A DNA stretch of 64,000 nt from the NCBI GenBank assembly GCA_020744425.1, contig JAGMUV010000010.1, positions 1,736,001 through 1,800,000 of the forward strand, written 5' to 3'. The notes beneath the pieces were generated by a model. It made no database searches, was not told where the DNA came from, and saw only the letters and a program-made list of their open reading frames with translations. Positions 23,682 to 35,906 of this stretch are shown piece after piece; positions within the stretch are counted from its first letter, which is position 1; each line of letters opens with the position of its first letter. The position numbers and the translations under genes were made by a program. Source of the stretch: Dactylonectria macrodidyma. Lineage: Eukaryota > Ascomycota > Sordariomycetes > Hypocreales > Nectriaceae.

Positions 23682-24319
23682 TTCTTGACACCTGTATTTT
23701 AAGTTGCGTTACATTAGTTGCATATAAAGCATCATGCCGCCTGTACTCGCCTGATGGCCAAATCACCGCTCATAAACATGTTTCACTGAAAGAACGTCCA
23801 TCGTCTAAAGTATGCAACTGCCAACTTGATCATTTTGATATTACCCTCGTGTATGCGTGTCCGGAGATGCCTCCAGGTTGAAGCACAAGGTTGACTGAAT
23901 AATGGACGCAAAGGTAGTTTGCGAATTTTAGATGGTGCATAGACCGAGAATGTGCCCCGAGAGCAGCTAATTTGAAAGGGTTAGGCGATATTCAAACCTG
24001 TGCCAGATTGAATGATTGGGATGGGAATTTCCCAACATCGACTCTTGCCGGAGTCTGGCAGTTTCTTCGATATATAGTGACGAGTGGTCAAACTCTTGTA
24101 CTGGACAGAAGTTATGAGAAATAAGGATGCAGGAAAGCTAGGGTTTCCCGCTCACGCTTTGAAGTAGACTCTAACCTCGCTGTGGACTACCCTGGAGCTC
24201 CAAGGTCAAAGTGCGAAGATGTCTCTCCTGTCTTTCACGTAATAACACAATATAGAGGGAAAAATGGAGCGTCTCAATTGAATGGCTGTATGAGATGAAT
24301 CTTAACAACCATGGTCTTT
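23682..24319. other. Convergent gap
   Basis: 638 bp between the hydrolase and AtuA-like tails. No gene or repeat was seen. Confidence 0.4.
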
Positions 24320-26416
24320 CTAGCCGAGGGAAATAGGGTTGCTGAGAAACTGCGCCGGCACTTCAGCATACTTGCTCCGTAAATACTCTGCCACCCCCTT
24401 TCCTAGCATATCGATCCTAGTGCTACTAGCAGCTCCCCCTCCAAGGAAATCCAAAAATCTGAAATGAACAGCCCAAATGCGAGGAAACTCGCATCGCTCT
24501 ACCCTCACAGATGGGCGGTAGTCTTCCCCAAGCAGCAGCTTAACTCGATCCACTGTGAGGTACGATTGCAACCATAGATACTCTTGTGCTGACCTGACGA
24601 AAAAGCCTACATTGCAGTTATCTCCCTTGTCACCAGATCGGGCATGAGCGACGGCGCCCAGAGGAACTTTGACGGTGGTGCCGAAATGGGCCAAGTCGGT
24701 CGGTTGTGCCGTCTCGTAGCTAGGCCGTTGTCCAGGAGGGGCTTGGGTTATTCCATGATGCTTGATATCGATGACGCGATCATCAATCACAACTTGATGA
24801 GGCAGACTCTCGTAAGATATCAGACCCGGAAACAACTCCATGTACATCTTGGGTGACATGGTACGAAAGTCAAGAGACATATGATAGCCTGGTCGGACGG
24901 CTCATGTCAGCCTGTGTCTTCTTTGTGGCATACTTTGATACTGGCAATAACTGGGAGGGGCCACTGGTACCTGCGTAGAACTGCATTCTGAGAGCGTAGA
25001 TGCGCGTTCGGAAAATCTTTTCATCAATATGTGCTCTTTCTTTCCCCTTGACCAAAACCCTAATGGAGACGGTCCCTGACGCTTGGTTGCTTGGATTCGG
25101 CACACTTGAGCCGTATCGCTCGATGCTCAGGTCGGTAAAGTTGGAGTCCTTGAACGCGTGTTTGATCTGCTGGCGCATGAATCGTTCCTTGGCATCCAAG
25201 TCCAGACCGTTCATGTAGAATGTTGCCTCGGCTTGATAACCGCCGATGGAGACTGTGATTGCTTTTGTGGTGGGCGGCGGAGGACTGCCGATAGCGCCCG
25301 AAACCTTGACTCGATCCTTATCGTTGGTATTCTCGATCTTGATGTTTTGTATGTCAGCAATAACATCTGGGTTGATGTAATCAGTGCCCTGGATCTCGTA
25401 TAGGAATTGAGCCCGGACATTGAGTTCATCAACAACCCCAGCATGTTTCGGGTTCTTGGTGATGATGGTTGAGCCATCACTCGCTATCTCGGCGATGGGG
25501 AATCCAAGGTCAACCATCCCCTCGAGATAGGGCCTAACACCTGAAAAGTTGGCTCCAGTAACATATGGGCCACATTCGATCAGGTCTAATTATCACATGG
25601 GGGTCAGCATTTCAGCAGCTCTCTTACAACAATCGCTTGGGTGGGCGTACGTCCTCCTACCAGCGCCCCAGCTAAGTAGTTCCAGTCATTGTGAGACCAT
25701 TTGTGCCACCAAGCTGCGAGGGCAATGACAGGGCTCGCATCCGTCACACGGCCACATATAACAAGATCCGCGCCTTCTTGCAATGCCCTGACGATGCCCC
25801 AGCCCCCGAAATAGGCAACTCCGCAAAGAGGCTCCCTGCCCCAGCTCTCCAAGGTGCGTTCCGTATGGTCTAGGTGGACAATGCCACCTAGTTGATCCTG
25901 CTTACTGGGGTCAGTGACAATATCACTGATGTCGTCTCCTCGGACGTAGGCCACTTTGAGATGATGTTGATTGTGCTTTTCGCATATCATCTTGACTTGG
26001 GCAGCACATTCAGGCGTGTTCAACGCGCCAGCGTTGGACACGAGCTTGATTTTCTTTGCCGCTATGATGTCGATGCAGTCCTCCAGTTGTTCAAGGAATC
26101 CTACTTCGTATCCTTTGGATGGGTCATCGTATTTGCGGTTTGCGTTCCAGGCGATGTTGAGCTCCGATAGCCAATCTCCGACAATCGCATCGACTTGGCC
26201 GTCAGATATTTGACGAAGCCTACGACGCGATTAGTTCTTCAATCGAGTGATGTCTCGATGCAAAGTGAAGCAGGGCTCCTTGATGATCGGGAAGAAAGGG
26301 AGAGTTTGGGTACGTCGAAGTCGCGGCAAAGAACGAAGTTGCACGTACATTGCATGCGGACAGTCTTCCATGGCTCCAGCCACATTCCCAATGACGATTG
26401 GCCGACGGGTCTCCAT
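24320..26416 (-). CDS. AtuA-like protein (DUF1446, acyclic terpene utilisation family)
   Basis: Four exons: 26416-26349, 26219-25651, 25585-24971 and 24888-24320, giving 606 residues without a frame break. The N-terminal two thirds is the DUF1446/AtuA domain (VGDWLSELNIAWNA, LVSNAGALNTP, CGRVTDASPVIALAAWWH, HLIECGPYVTGANFSG). The last 150 residues (VAHARSGDKGDNCNVGFFV) form the AtuA-like ferredoxin-fold domain, so this is the fused two-domain form. In Pseudomonas AtuA belongs to the citronellol/geraniol (acyclic terpene) operon; its biochemical role is still unclear. Its presence here is the best clue that the block handles an isoprenoid or branched acid. It diverges from regulator 2 across 720 bp that contain CGG-rich motifs. 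Confidence 0.87.
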
Positions 26417-27136
26417 TGTAACAGCCGACCTGGTTTAAAATGGTGATTCGAATCTATAAGGTGGATAGTTTTGTATATGGTTCAAGTTTCGCTGATGAGA
26501 ATTGTGACAATGGCTGTCTTAAGCACCTCTGAAGTGGTACGCAATGGTGATATTTACTATCGTGCTTTTGTCATCTGTGGCACGGCACATCGGCTGTTGC
26601 CGTACTCAGTGCTCCGTAGCTCGGCAGAAGACAGCAGCGGCGTCCAAGCCGAACGGACCCAGATTAGCTTCGGAGGTCCGGATATCGGTTATAGGGTAAT
26701 AGACAGGGGGGGGGTCATATCACACATCTACTGTATGGGCTAACCAAGTTGGTACATGGCAAAGACAAGGATCAGGATAACGATTTTCGGCGACCGGGAT
26801 ATTGAGATGCCCTGTCCACGGACTGCAGACTATTCCGTACTCCGTAGTCTACTCCGTAGTACGTTGGAGTCACCCCCACACTGTGGAATACTGCCTTGGC
26901 TCTGGTCATTTCTTCCCCGCAAACCCCGGATCTTTACTTTTGCGGGGTGCCTCACCTTGACACCCCCCCTGACCTGTTCGAATTCGGCTGGAAGAGGCAG
27001 AGAGAGAGGTACAGGCAGAGGCAAGAGACTCATCTCATCCTCGTCGACACTGTAGGCCGTCAATGTCAGGCCACCCAAGCACCTAGCGCCTTCTTTTCTT
27101 CTTCTTCTTCTTCCTCATTCTTCTGTACCTTGTACA
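26417..27136. promoter_or_regulatory. Divergent promoter region, AtuA-like gene / regulator 2
   Basis: 720 bp. It holds AGCCGAACGGAC (26647-26658), GGTCCGGATATCGG (26675-26688), repeated ACTCCGTA units at about 26837-26862, and a long pyrimidine tract rich in CTT at about 27090-27123 just before the regulator ATG, typical of filamentous fungal promoters. No gene is seen. Confidence 0.45.
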
Positions 27137-29438
27137 ATGCAGGCTTGTGACCGGTGTCATGCCCGCAAGACGAGATGCGACCGTCGCATTCCTCAATGTA
27201 GCGCCTGTGAGAAGGCCGGCGCTGCTTGCGTCCACGCCGACAAGCTGCGGCAGCGGAACCTGCCTCGTGGATACCTCGACAACATAGAGACTCTGGTGGC
27301 CCAGCTGAGGGACGAGAATAAGACACTACGCAACAGCCTCGCAATTGCGCGAGCCGAGTTGCGCGTTCAAGACAACATGGCACCTGACGAGCTGTCGGCC
27401 TCACACACAAATTCCACCCCTTCATCTCAGCCCTCGCGAACAAGAGACGCGTCAGATGAAACGTCGCCTAGAGACGGAAACCATGGAACCCCAGATTCCA
27501 ATGCTTTCGCCGTCGAGGTCGGCTATCTCACCCTCATCGCCACGGGCGAAACACGATATCTGGGCTCTAGCAGCGGCTTAGGACTGGCCAACGTCATCAA
27601 CACCATCATCAACGTCCATGGCGGCATGGGTGTCATGAATACCGATCCCCATGAATCCACCGACTCCAGCGACCAGAGGATCCCCATAGGCCCGTCAGAC
27701 TTGCTCTTTCCCTCGCTAGCCACAGCGAGACCCATCATTGAGGCATACTTTCAGCATACTCATATTGCTTTCCCCCTCATTCATCGCCCAAGCTTCTTGG
27801 CGACTGTCGATAGGATTTATTCCGAGCCAAACTTCTACGAGACGCACGTCTTTGATGCATTTGTCTTCGACATGGTCCTGACCATTGGGAGCTCCAATTT
27901 CAATCGCTTCGAAGAGATATCCGCAAATTCCTCGCTGTACTTCACCATGGCTCAGTCCAAGATCGCCAGTATAGCAATCATGCCAAGCCTTGAATCTCTT
28001 AAAGTCCTCTTGCTTGTTTCGCAACACGGCATTTTTAGTAACCTTCGAGAGACTAACACGAGCGTATGGCACCTGGCTGGTCTCGGGGCTCGCGTGTGCT
28101 TCGAGCTCGGTCTCCATTTGGAGCGCAGGCCATCAGACGGCGACCCAACTAACTCTACTAGCCCTCGTTATATTTCATTCGACCAAGAAATGAGAAAGCG
28201 ATGTTTCTGGTGTCTATACAACTTGGACAGGTATGGTGCTCACATGACTCCGAGAGGCAGGTGAATGAAAAAACTGATCACTGACACCAATCACTCATAG
28301 AATCGTCAGCATTACTCTTGGCAGACCCGTCATTATCCGTGACGAAGAGATCGATGTTACTCTACCCTCGCACCTCGACGACCATCATTTTGGAGTCAAC
28401 CAGCCCATCCTAGCAGATCCTCAGGACAGTTCTGTAACAACCAACATCTCCCCATTCTTACACATCATTCATATGCGGCGACTTTCAGGTCAGATATTGA
28501 ATAGGATGTACATATCCAGACAACATGCAAACATTTCGTCCGAGGAGAAACACGCGATGAGATGCAAGCTCCACGAGGAACTTGACGCGTGGAAGAGAGA
28601 CACGGAACGACTTCAACTGATTCCAACAGAATCTCGCGGTTATGCCTCGAGCTTCATCACCAAAGAATGGTACAGCGCCTTGTACAACAATGCCATCCTT
28701 TTACTTTATCGACCCTCGCCGTACCTGCCAGAGCCAACGATGGTTCCTCGCTGTCTCAATGGAGACTCGGAAATAACCTGTTTAATAAACGCTGCAAGAA
28801 CATCCATTGAATCATATAGCGCGCTGCATCGAAAACGCAGGATTAATTACTCCTGGATCACGCTCCATGGCATCTTTATCGCAGGCTTGGCTTACATATA
28901 TGGTACCAGGAGACTCCTAGACAACGCGTCAACGCGTCAACTGGCACCCAACATCATGGATATGATTGAAGTAACTCAAGCATGTTCCCACGTCTTGATT
29001 GCAATCTGCGAGAGGTGGAATGGCTCACGGCGCTCTTGCGAACTCTTCAGCAAAATTAGCACCAGTTTGATCCGCGACGCTTTGCACCCTGCCTCGAAGG
29101 AGACTACCCGTATACAGGGCGGCACTGCCCCTTCTCCTCCTCTCTCCATTCAGAACAACTCCTTAGGACCTGCCGAAGGCAACAACCCGGGAGAGTTGAG
29201 TTGTACCCAAACAACCTCACGCGAGCATCAAATTGAAATCGGTGGTGCCGACTCCACCGCGGACGTGGACAATATTTTAATCATGGAGAGTTTCAAAGAG
29301 TATCAAGGGTTCTTTGATTTCACCTTTCAGGGTGACTACATGAACTCTGCCGGGTCTATGTCAAATGCCTCACATGCTTGGACCTTGGATACTTCATATC
29401 CGACAGCAGCAGAGGCTGATACCGTCGACATGTTGTAA
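27137..29438 (+). CDS. Zn2Cys6 transcription factor (regulator 2)
   Basis: Two exons, 27137-28230 and 28301-29438, give 743 residues. The zinc cluster starts at residue 4 (C4-x2-C-x6-C-x6-C-x2-C-x6-C31). A coiled coil follows at about residues 44-75 (YLDNIETLVAQLRDENKTL), suggesting a homodimer binding paired CGG triplets. The fungal_trans domain runs from about residue 195 (ATARPIIEAYFQHTHIAFPLIHRPSF) through KRCFWCLYNLDRIVSITLGRPVIIRDEEIDVTLP, the last motif being created by the splice. It is divergent from the AtuA-like gene and immediately upstream of the acetoacetyl-CoA synthetase, so it is a good candidate local regulator. The stops and splice leave no doubt that it is intact. Confidence 0.92.
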
Positions 29439-30149
29439 TTCACCAAGCTCCAACCGTCAGGTTTAGCAAATTCCTTCTCCCACCAAATAGGAATTAGGTA
29501 ACACTGAGAATTTCAATGTATTTTAGCAATACGCTTTCACCTTGGTAATCTGTTGTAACATTTGCAGTAAAGCTAGCTAGCAACACCAAGAACAAACAGA
29601 GGCTCTCACCGACAGTAGGTTGATTACCTTTATATAGCAGATTCTTCAGTGGGAATAAAGAGAGTCAACTGTGCGCCCATATAGCAGTCGGTTCCGGGCC
29701 TATTGGATCATTATCTCATGATTGCGGCACAGTGCACGAGGTACGGCAAGTGCTAAAACGAAGCGTATCTGTCCCTAGTGGGTCTGCCCCGGCGATCGCC
29801 GAAGAGCAGTCCCCAGCTTTTCTAGTAGATTGAGACTTCGGAGGTGGGGCCGAGCTACATTGTCATGCGCTAGCCGCAGTCAAGACCTCGGCCTTCACCG
29901 ACGGCTATTCGGGTAGCTGAATATGCGAAGAATGGACCGAATGAGTCGGAGAAGAAACCGAGCGAATAGTGAATGCCGAGGACCCTTCCGGATCATCCTA
30001 CATCGTTTTGCGTTGGTCCAATCCGTTGGCACACCGCGACAACTCACAGTTGAACGTCGTCTCAAACCTACATCTTCATCCAATCATCTGGACTTCTTAT
30101 AATTTATCAGGATTCAGCTTCGTCTTGAATCACCAAAAAACACGCAACA
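29439..30149 (+). promoter_or_regulatory. Promoter region of the acetoacetyl-CoA synthetase gene
   Basis: 711 bp. It includes the palindrome CGGCGATCGCCG at 29790-29801 and CGGCTATTCGG at about 29903-29913. No gene is seen. Confidence 0.4.
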
Positions 30150-32684
30150 ATGTCATTCGATCAGAAGAGACCGATATGGGAACCGCGTGACGTCAGCCAA
30201 ACGAATGTTGCTAAATTCATGGCTTACGTCAACGGCAAACATGGCCTACACCTTCAAACATATCACGATCTCCATCGATGGTCTGTTGGAGAAGAAACTT
30301 TTCAGGTCTTTTGGAAGGATGCGTATAGGTGGCTCCAAATAGCCCCTGGAGAAATAGACGATGGTGACCCCGTCATGAGTGAGAAGGTATCATCAATACT
30401 TTTCCATCAACGTTGTTTTCTAAATTCTTGTGCTAACCACATGTCGATTTTTACCAATCAGGACTCTACTTCCGGGCTCCTTTTCCCTCCTCCTCAATTC
30501 TTCCCGAATGAAATGATGAATATTTCCGAGCTCCTTTTGCGTAATGGCAACGATGAAGCGACAGCGATTCACTTTGCCCGGGAGGGTGTCCCTGGAATCG
30601 AAAGGGTAACATGGCGGAACCTCAAAGATCGGGTCCGGGAGGCCCGTGCCGCCATGATTAATTCTGACATTGGACCGGGCGATGTCGTTGCAGCTGTCAT
30701 GTCAAACTCAGTTCATGCTATTGTGCTGTGCTTGGCTACGCTCTCGCTCGGGGCTGTGTGGTCGTCCTCGTCCCCTGATTTAGGGCCAGATGGCATCAAG
30801 GACCGCTATATTCAAGTTAACCCAAAGATCATTTTTGCTGATGATGGATATGTTTATGCAGGAAAGCTGGTAGAACTGGGCAGTCGCATTGAACAATGGT
30901 CTCAGTCATTTTGTCAGGGAAGCAACAGCCTCTGCGACATTGTTATAATTCCTTATTGCAACATTGACACAAGCGCTTTCCAAATCTATCGCCAATGCAC
31001 TTATGGCAGTTTTCTGCAACGCGGGACTGGGCAGAGTTTAGACTTTACTATGCTCCCATTTTCCCACCCAGCTTTCATTCTGTATTCCTCAGGCACAGTA
31101 AGGTTCTCCAAGTTTCGGTATGCAAGATATTACAATAAACTAACATGGCGTAATCAGACCGGGAAGCCCAAATGTATTGTTCATTCTGCAGGTGTAAGTC
31201 TAGATGCTCTGACGGGACTTATTCGATGACGTGAGCTTATCACATATACTCAGGGCGTCGCCCTAAAGGTGAAAACGGACATGATCCTGCAACATGACAT
31301 CCGGAAGAATGATATCGTCTTCCAGTTTACAACTGTACGTCACTAACGAGCTAAAACTCCCTTATTGCAAAATTAACGCACTAACTAGACGTCCTGGGTT
31401 ATGTGGGTGCTGAACTTGGTTAACCTAGCATCCGGAGCCGGCATGCTCCTGTATGATGGTTCTCCATTCCACCCCACCCCAACAGTGTTGTTGAAACTTG
31501 CAGAAGAAGTCGGGTATGTCTTCCTTCACTATCCAAAGAAACTGTAACATCACTCATGAACAACCCTACAGAGTTAGCGTCTTTGGGACTTCTCCAAGAT
31601 ACCTTTCAGAGCTGAGAAGTCGCCTCATCATCCCCAGTTTGTCCCCATCTCCCCCCTGACAGCCTGATCCAAAGCAACTGCTTACTTAAGTCACCTCATA
31701 GGAACAATGTTCAACTTGTCCAAGCTTCGAGTAGTGACTTCTACTGGATCAGCCCTCTCGGCAGATCTGTATGAGTGGTTTTATCATACGGCGTTTCCTC
31801 CCGACGCTCAACTCATCTCTATGAGTGGGGGAACAGACATTGCTGGCTGTTGTGAGTTACTTAGATGTTGCTTCGTGGAATTATTTACTAACAGATCTCT
31901 TTTAGTTGTGGGAGGAACTCCAATCCTTCCAGTATACTCTGGCGAAATCCAGGTTAAAGCGCTTGGTATGGCTGTGGACATCTTCGATAGTATTCAGCAA
32001 GGCCCATCTTCTATCGAGACTACAGGAGCATCTGGTGAATTGGTTTGCACGCTCCCTTTTCCAAGTCAGCCCCTGAAGTTCTATGGCCAAGACGGGAAGA
32101 AACAATATCAATCTTCGTACTTTGACCGCTTTGGGCCTAAGGTTTGGTGCCAAGGGGATGTTATACAACGTTTTGGAGATACCCTGGGTTTGGTCATGCT
32201 GGGCAGATCGTGAGTATTCGTTTCTTGGTGCCTAGGACTTTACTAACTCTTATGCAGGGATGGTGTTTTAAACCCCTCAGGTGTTAGATTTGGATCCGCT
32301 GAGATTTACGCTGTGGTTGATAAGTTCCCTGCAATTGCAGATAGCATTTGCGTTGGCCAAAAGAGGGAATGCGATGCTGACGAGCGAGTCATATTATTCG
32401 TCAAGATGAAGTACGGCTCTGACTTTACGGATGACCTTGTCAAGGCATTGAAAGCATCAATAAGAGAGACGCACACTTCTCGGCATGTCCCTCGATTCAT
32501 TTTTGAGGTTACGGACATTCCATATACGGTCAACGGCAAGAAGTGCGAACTCGCCGTTAAACATGTTGTGTGCGGTCGAAGAGTGGCCGTTAGCCCAACG
32601 GTCGCGAACCCTGATGCTCTCAAGTTATATTTGCGTTTTGCAGATTTACCTCTGGACGTGTTGAATCTGAACCATAAGTTATAA
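30150..32684 (+). CDS. Acetoacetyl-CoA synthetase-like acyl-CoA ligase
   Basis: Nine exons: 30150-30386, 30462-31097, 31158-31193, 31254-31334, 31389-31513, 31572-31636, 31702-31851, 31906-32209 and 32258-32684, giving 686 residues, the family's usual size. It is an ANL-superfamily, ATP-dependent ligase: AMP-binding motif YSSGTTGKPKCIVH (spliced at intron 2), SASGAG loop region, TSTGSALSADLYEWFY, SMSGGTDIAGCFVGG, then GRSDGVLNPSGVRFGSAEIY and the C-terminal lysine region YTVNGKKCE. The N terminus (PIWEPRDVSQTNVAKFMAYVN) is specific to the acetoacetyl-CoA synthetase branch, which activates acetoacetate or related 3-oxo acids. Intron 1 (75 bp) lacks a stop and keeps frame but has perfect splice signals. 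The protein ends in HKL, a weak peroxisomal-signal lookalike. In this block it would feed pathway acids into CoA metabolism. Confidence 0.9.
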
Positions 32685-33552
32685 ATCGAATATAGGCTGG
32701 TTTGACAAAAGTTTTGTTAGCCTCAATGCCCACATGGTGTACTTAGACTATTGGATAGAATTTCTTTGTCACTCTCCACCGCCCGAATACGACATCTCAG
32801 GTGTTGCCACTACCAAGCAAGGTATGATGGCGTATTAGTTTGGAATGTTTGCCGGCTACAGTAAAAATATCTTATCTCGGCCTGAATAAGCTGCCTAACC
32901 TTCCATTCTGATATTTCCCACCCCCATTCATACCAAACTCTGCTCGTAGTTCCTCGTGTACGCTTTTCAACGGCTCAACTTGTCCTACATCATTAAACGG
33001 AAAGATCTGCTTATTGAACTTGGCTGAGTATATTGAATCTGGAACGAGGGTGCATCCAGACATATGTAGAGACTCTTGAATAGTAACTCACAGAAGGCTT
33101 GTAGAGGCTCTCATACTAAGTTATTTCCTTGTTATTCCAAGGGCTACGTCCGATTAGAGTCTGAAGAGCCAATCTAATGGAGTCGGTTCTAGTGGGCAGT
33201 TCCGCAAGAGGCATGGTCGTTTTGAGACCGCGCCTCATTCTCAACAGATGATAGATGTTACAAATGAAGCCAACGGTTTGGAAATTTGAATCTCAGCGAA
33301 AATTATGGATCAGGCGCGCTTTGTAAAACAACGAGTGGTCAATGCAGGAGTACGAGTCACCACATCCATACAAGTTGGGAGAAATTGGTCCTTGTACACC
33401 TCCTCAACTAGGAATCACGAGTGCCCCTGCTCTTCCTCACATGTGGGTGACAAAATTGAGAGTCACTTGTGCGGGTCCGAACAGGTGTTTTGGACGTTTA
33501 TTTACAAATGAAAATGAGTGGAATTGATAAAACCGGCATCGTTATCTAAGAC
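32685..33552. other. Convergent gap with a possible minus-strand gene remnant
   Basis: On the minus strand about 33240-33140 reads LAELPTRTDSIRLALQTLIG and 33063-32872 reads a coherent stretch including GCTLVPDSIYSAKF and EPLKSVHEELRAEFG. The two are separated by stops and might be exons or a relic of an unrecognised protein. No domain could be named. No other content is seen. Confidence 0.25.
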
Positions 33553-35274
33553 CTAAGCTTTTCCCGCGTGTCCGTTAGCTTTCGCTTGGGGATAATAGCT
33601 TACTTTGAATCCCTCAAACGTTTCCAACGCTTTCCGACACTCGCGCTCGTACTTCTCAATACCTCCCAAATAGACTAACTGCTCTCTCCTTTTTCCGGGT
33701 ATATTCGCTCCCATATACCAAGAATCGGTCAACGGCATCAAGGTTTGGTCATTAGCATCTTGTATGGCTTGCTTCCATTGCTGCTCGGCATTTCGCTCTG
33801 CTTCAATTGACTTGATACCTTGACTCTCAAGTTTGTTCAGTAGATCAATAAGAATATCAACTTGGCTTTCTATGAAGACTGGCCCGTTTGTGAACGCCGT
33901 GGGTGCTTGATTGAATGTTAGTAAGGGTCTCTATTGTTTGAAGTCAGACTTGCCTTGAGGCCCATATATCAAAAACATGTTTGGGCAGCCGCTACTACAA
34001 AGTCCCAGGTGGGTGAAGACACCATCTTCCCAGCGTTGCTGAAAGTTCAGTCCGTCTTTCCCATAGATGTTCATCTTTGTCAAGCTTCCAGTCATTGCAT
34101 CGAAGCCTGTAGCCAGCACGACTGCATCAAACCGGCGCTCTACTCCGTCCTGAGAAATGATCCCCTCTTTCGTAAACTCTCGAATTGCATTGGTCTTCAG
34201 GTCCACAATATCAACATTGTCTTGATCAAGACACTCGTAGTAGTCTTGCTCAAGGCTGCTTCGCTTTGTTCCAAACGCAAAAGGAGGGTTCTCCGGCACA
34301 AGGAAAGCCGACTTCTCTGGGTTCCGAACCCTTGGGCGAGTCTTCTTTGCCCAGAATTCGTACATCAATTTGTTGGCCTTTGGATCGACGAGAAAGTCTC
34401 TGTAGTTTGCTTGGTTGAAGTTGAACCCGCCACGATTCCACAGCTCCTCCCAAAGATCCTCCCGTTCTTGGTCGCTCAAGTCAAACACGGAACCTGGCTG
34501 AGTGTCATATCCAAGACCAGATTTTGTCTTTCGGCAATGCGCAAACATCGTTCTATAGGTGGACTTGTTGACTTGTTGCTCAAATTCGCCCCAAGAACGT
34601 TGAAACATTGGCAACGAGATGCTGGCAGTACGGATATAGACTGTCAAATTGCGTGCCTCCTTTGCTATCTCCTGCGTGCATTGGATTGCTGTTGCACCCG
34701 ACCCAACGATGGCGACGCGTTTGTTTTGCATATCCGCAACGGCAGGCCAACGAGTTGAGTGAATCAGTTGGCCCTGAAATGTGCTCAGGTTTTTGAAATC
34801 CGGATAGTGTGGCTTAAATGAACTACCAGTCGCACACAGCAGGTATTTGCATACCGCCTTGTGGCCGTTTTCAGTTGTCACAGTCCATTTCGCTGCGGAT
34901 TCGTCGTATCTTCCGTCAATCACGTTGGCGGAGTAGGTTATGTCTTTGGAAAGATCCAAAGTGTCGTCAACATGCTTGAAATATGCTTTGAGCTCTTCTC
35001 CGCTAGGAAATCTCTCCGACCAGTTCCATTTTCTCCAGACTTCGGGGATTGAAAATTGGTAGTACGGCATCTCCGAGTCAACACGAGCTCCAGGGTAGGT
35101 GTTCCAATGCCAGACTCCGCCGAGATAGGTGCCTGCCTCGAATACATGGACATTGAATCCTAGTTGACGAAGCTTATAGAGAGAATAGAGTCCTCCGAAG
35201 CCAGCACCGATGACAAGAATATCGAGCTCCATGACTCCGCTGTCTTCTCCATTTAGGGAGTTTGCGGAACTCAT
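33553..35274 (-). CDS. Baeyer-Villiger monooxygenase 2 (cyclohexanone monooxygenase type)
   Basis: Two exons, 35274-33954 and 33905-33553, give 557 residues. FAD motif GAGFGG at 23-28, GGVWHWNTYPGARVDSE at about 52, NADPH motif GSGATA at 191-196 and, between them, a canonical BVMO fingerprint FQGQLIHSTRWP (166-177) make this a genuine class B BVMO that inserts oxygen next to a ketone to give an ester or lactone. The intron starts with GC rather than GT (CAAG/GCAAGT) and ends AG; only this donor restores YGPQAPTAFTNGP, which is conserved in relatives. The C terminus keeps DSWYMGANIPGKRRE. It lies tail-to-tail with the acetoacetyl-CoA synthetase and diverges from SDR 3. Confidence 0.92.
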
Positions 35275-35906
35275 TTCGTTAATGAAGGCTGGGGCCGTAG
35301 TTGGGGCAAATACGAAAACTGGTTCGGCACGAGTGCGAAAATAGAAAATAAAACCAAAATGGCGATTAGTTCCTAGAGGGTTGGATGAAAAATTGACTCC
35401 AAGTTCTCAATAATGGTTACCATTTATTGGAGCCAAGTTAGACTATTCTGCTGGAGTTTAGTGAATCGGAAGTGGCGCTGGGCTCTGTGTGAGAATGCAG
35501 GTCTGGACTATGGCGGGATGAGTTAGCCGAGGACCGGATATTCGGCCCTTACCGAGATGTTTCTGAAGACAACGGAAATATCGGTTACAACCGACACCCA
35601 CTGGCCGCAGGTGGCGTAATTATGTTCTTCTTGATGGAAATTTGCGAGTAACTTTGGCTCTTAGCTACGGCCTATGTTGAAAGAGAACATAAGGCCAAGT
35701 CAAGGAGCCGACTGGGGCGCATTGACCAGGCTGTGTAATTCCCATTGCATCTCTACATGATACGCTATCCGTCATAAAAATATTTTCAAGTCTTTGGAAT
35801 TTTGTAGTTTCAATCAAAAGATAGCCTAGTCCTGCGCAACTCAGACCTCGTAAGGCGGTAGGAACCCATCTTCACTATTTTCGCTCCCACAAGCATAATC
35901 ACAACC
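35275..35906. promoter_or_regulatory. Divergent promoter region, BVMO 2 / SDR 3
   Basis: 632 bp. It has GGACCGGATATTCGG at 35531-35545, closely similar to the motif before the AtuA-like gene, and AATATCGGTTAC near 35577. No gene is seen. Confidence 0.45.

Noticed and set aside
30387..30461. Reading the acetoacetyl-CoA synthetase straight through this stretch
   Set aside because: It has no stop and keeps frame, but it has a GTATCA donor, a CTAAC branch and an AATCAG acceptor, and the 25 residues it would add are not family-like, so it is an intron.
33934..34758. A 274-codon plus-strand frame
   Set aside because: Antisense of BVMO 2 and without domain features.
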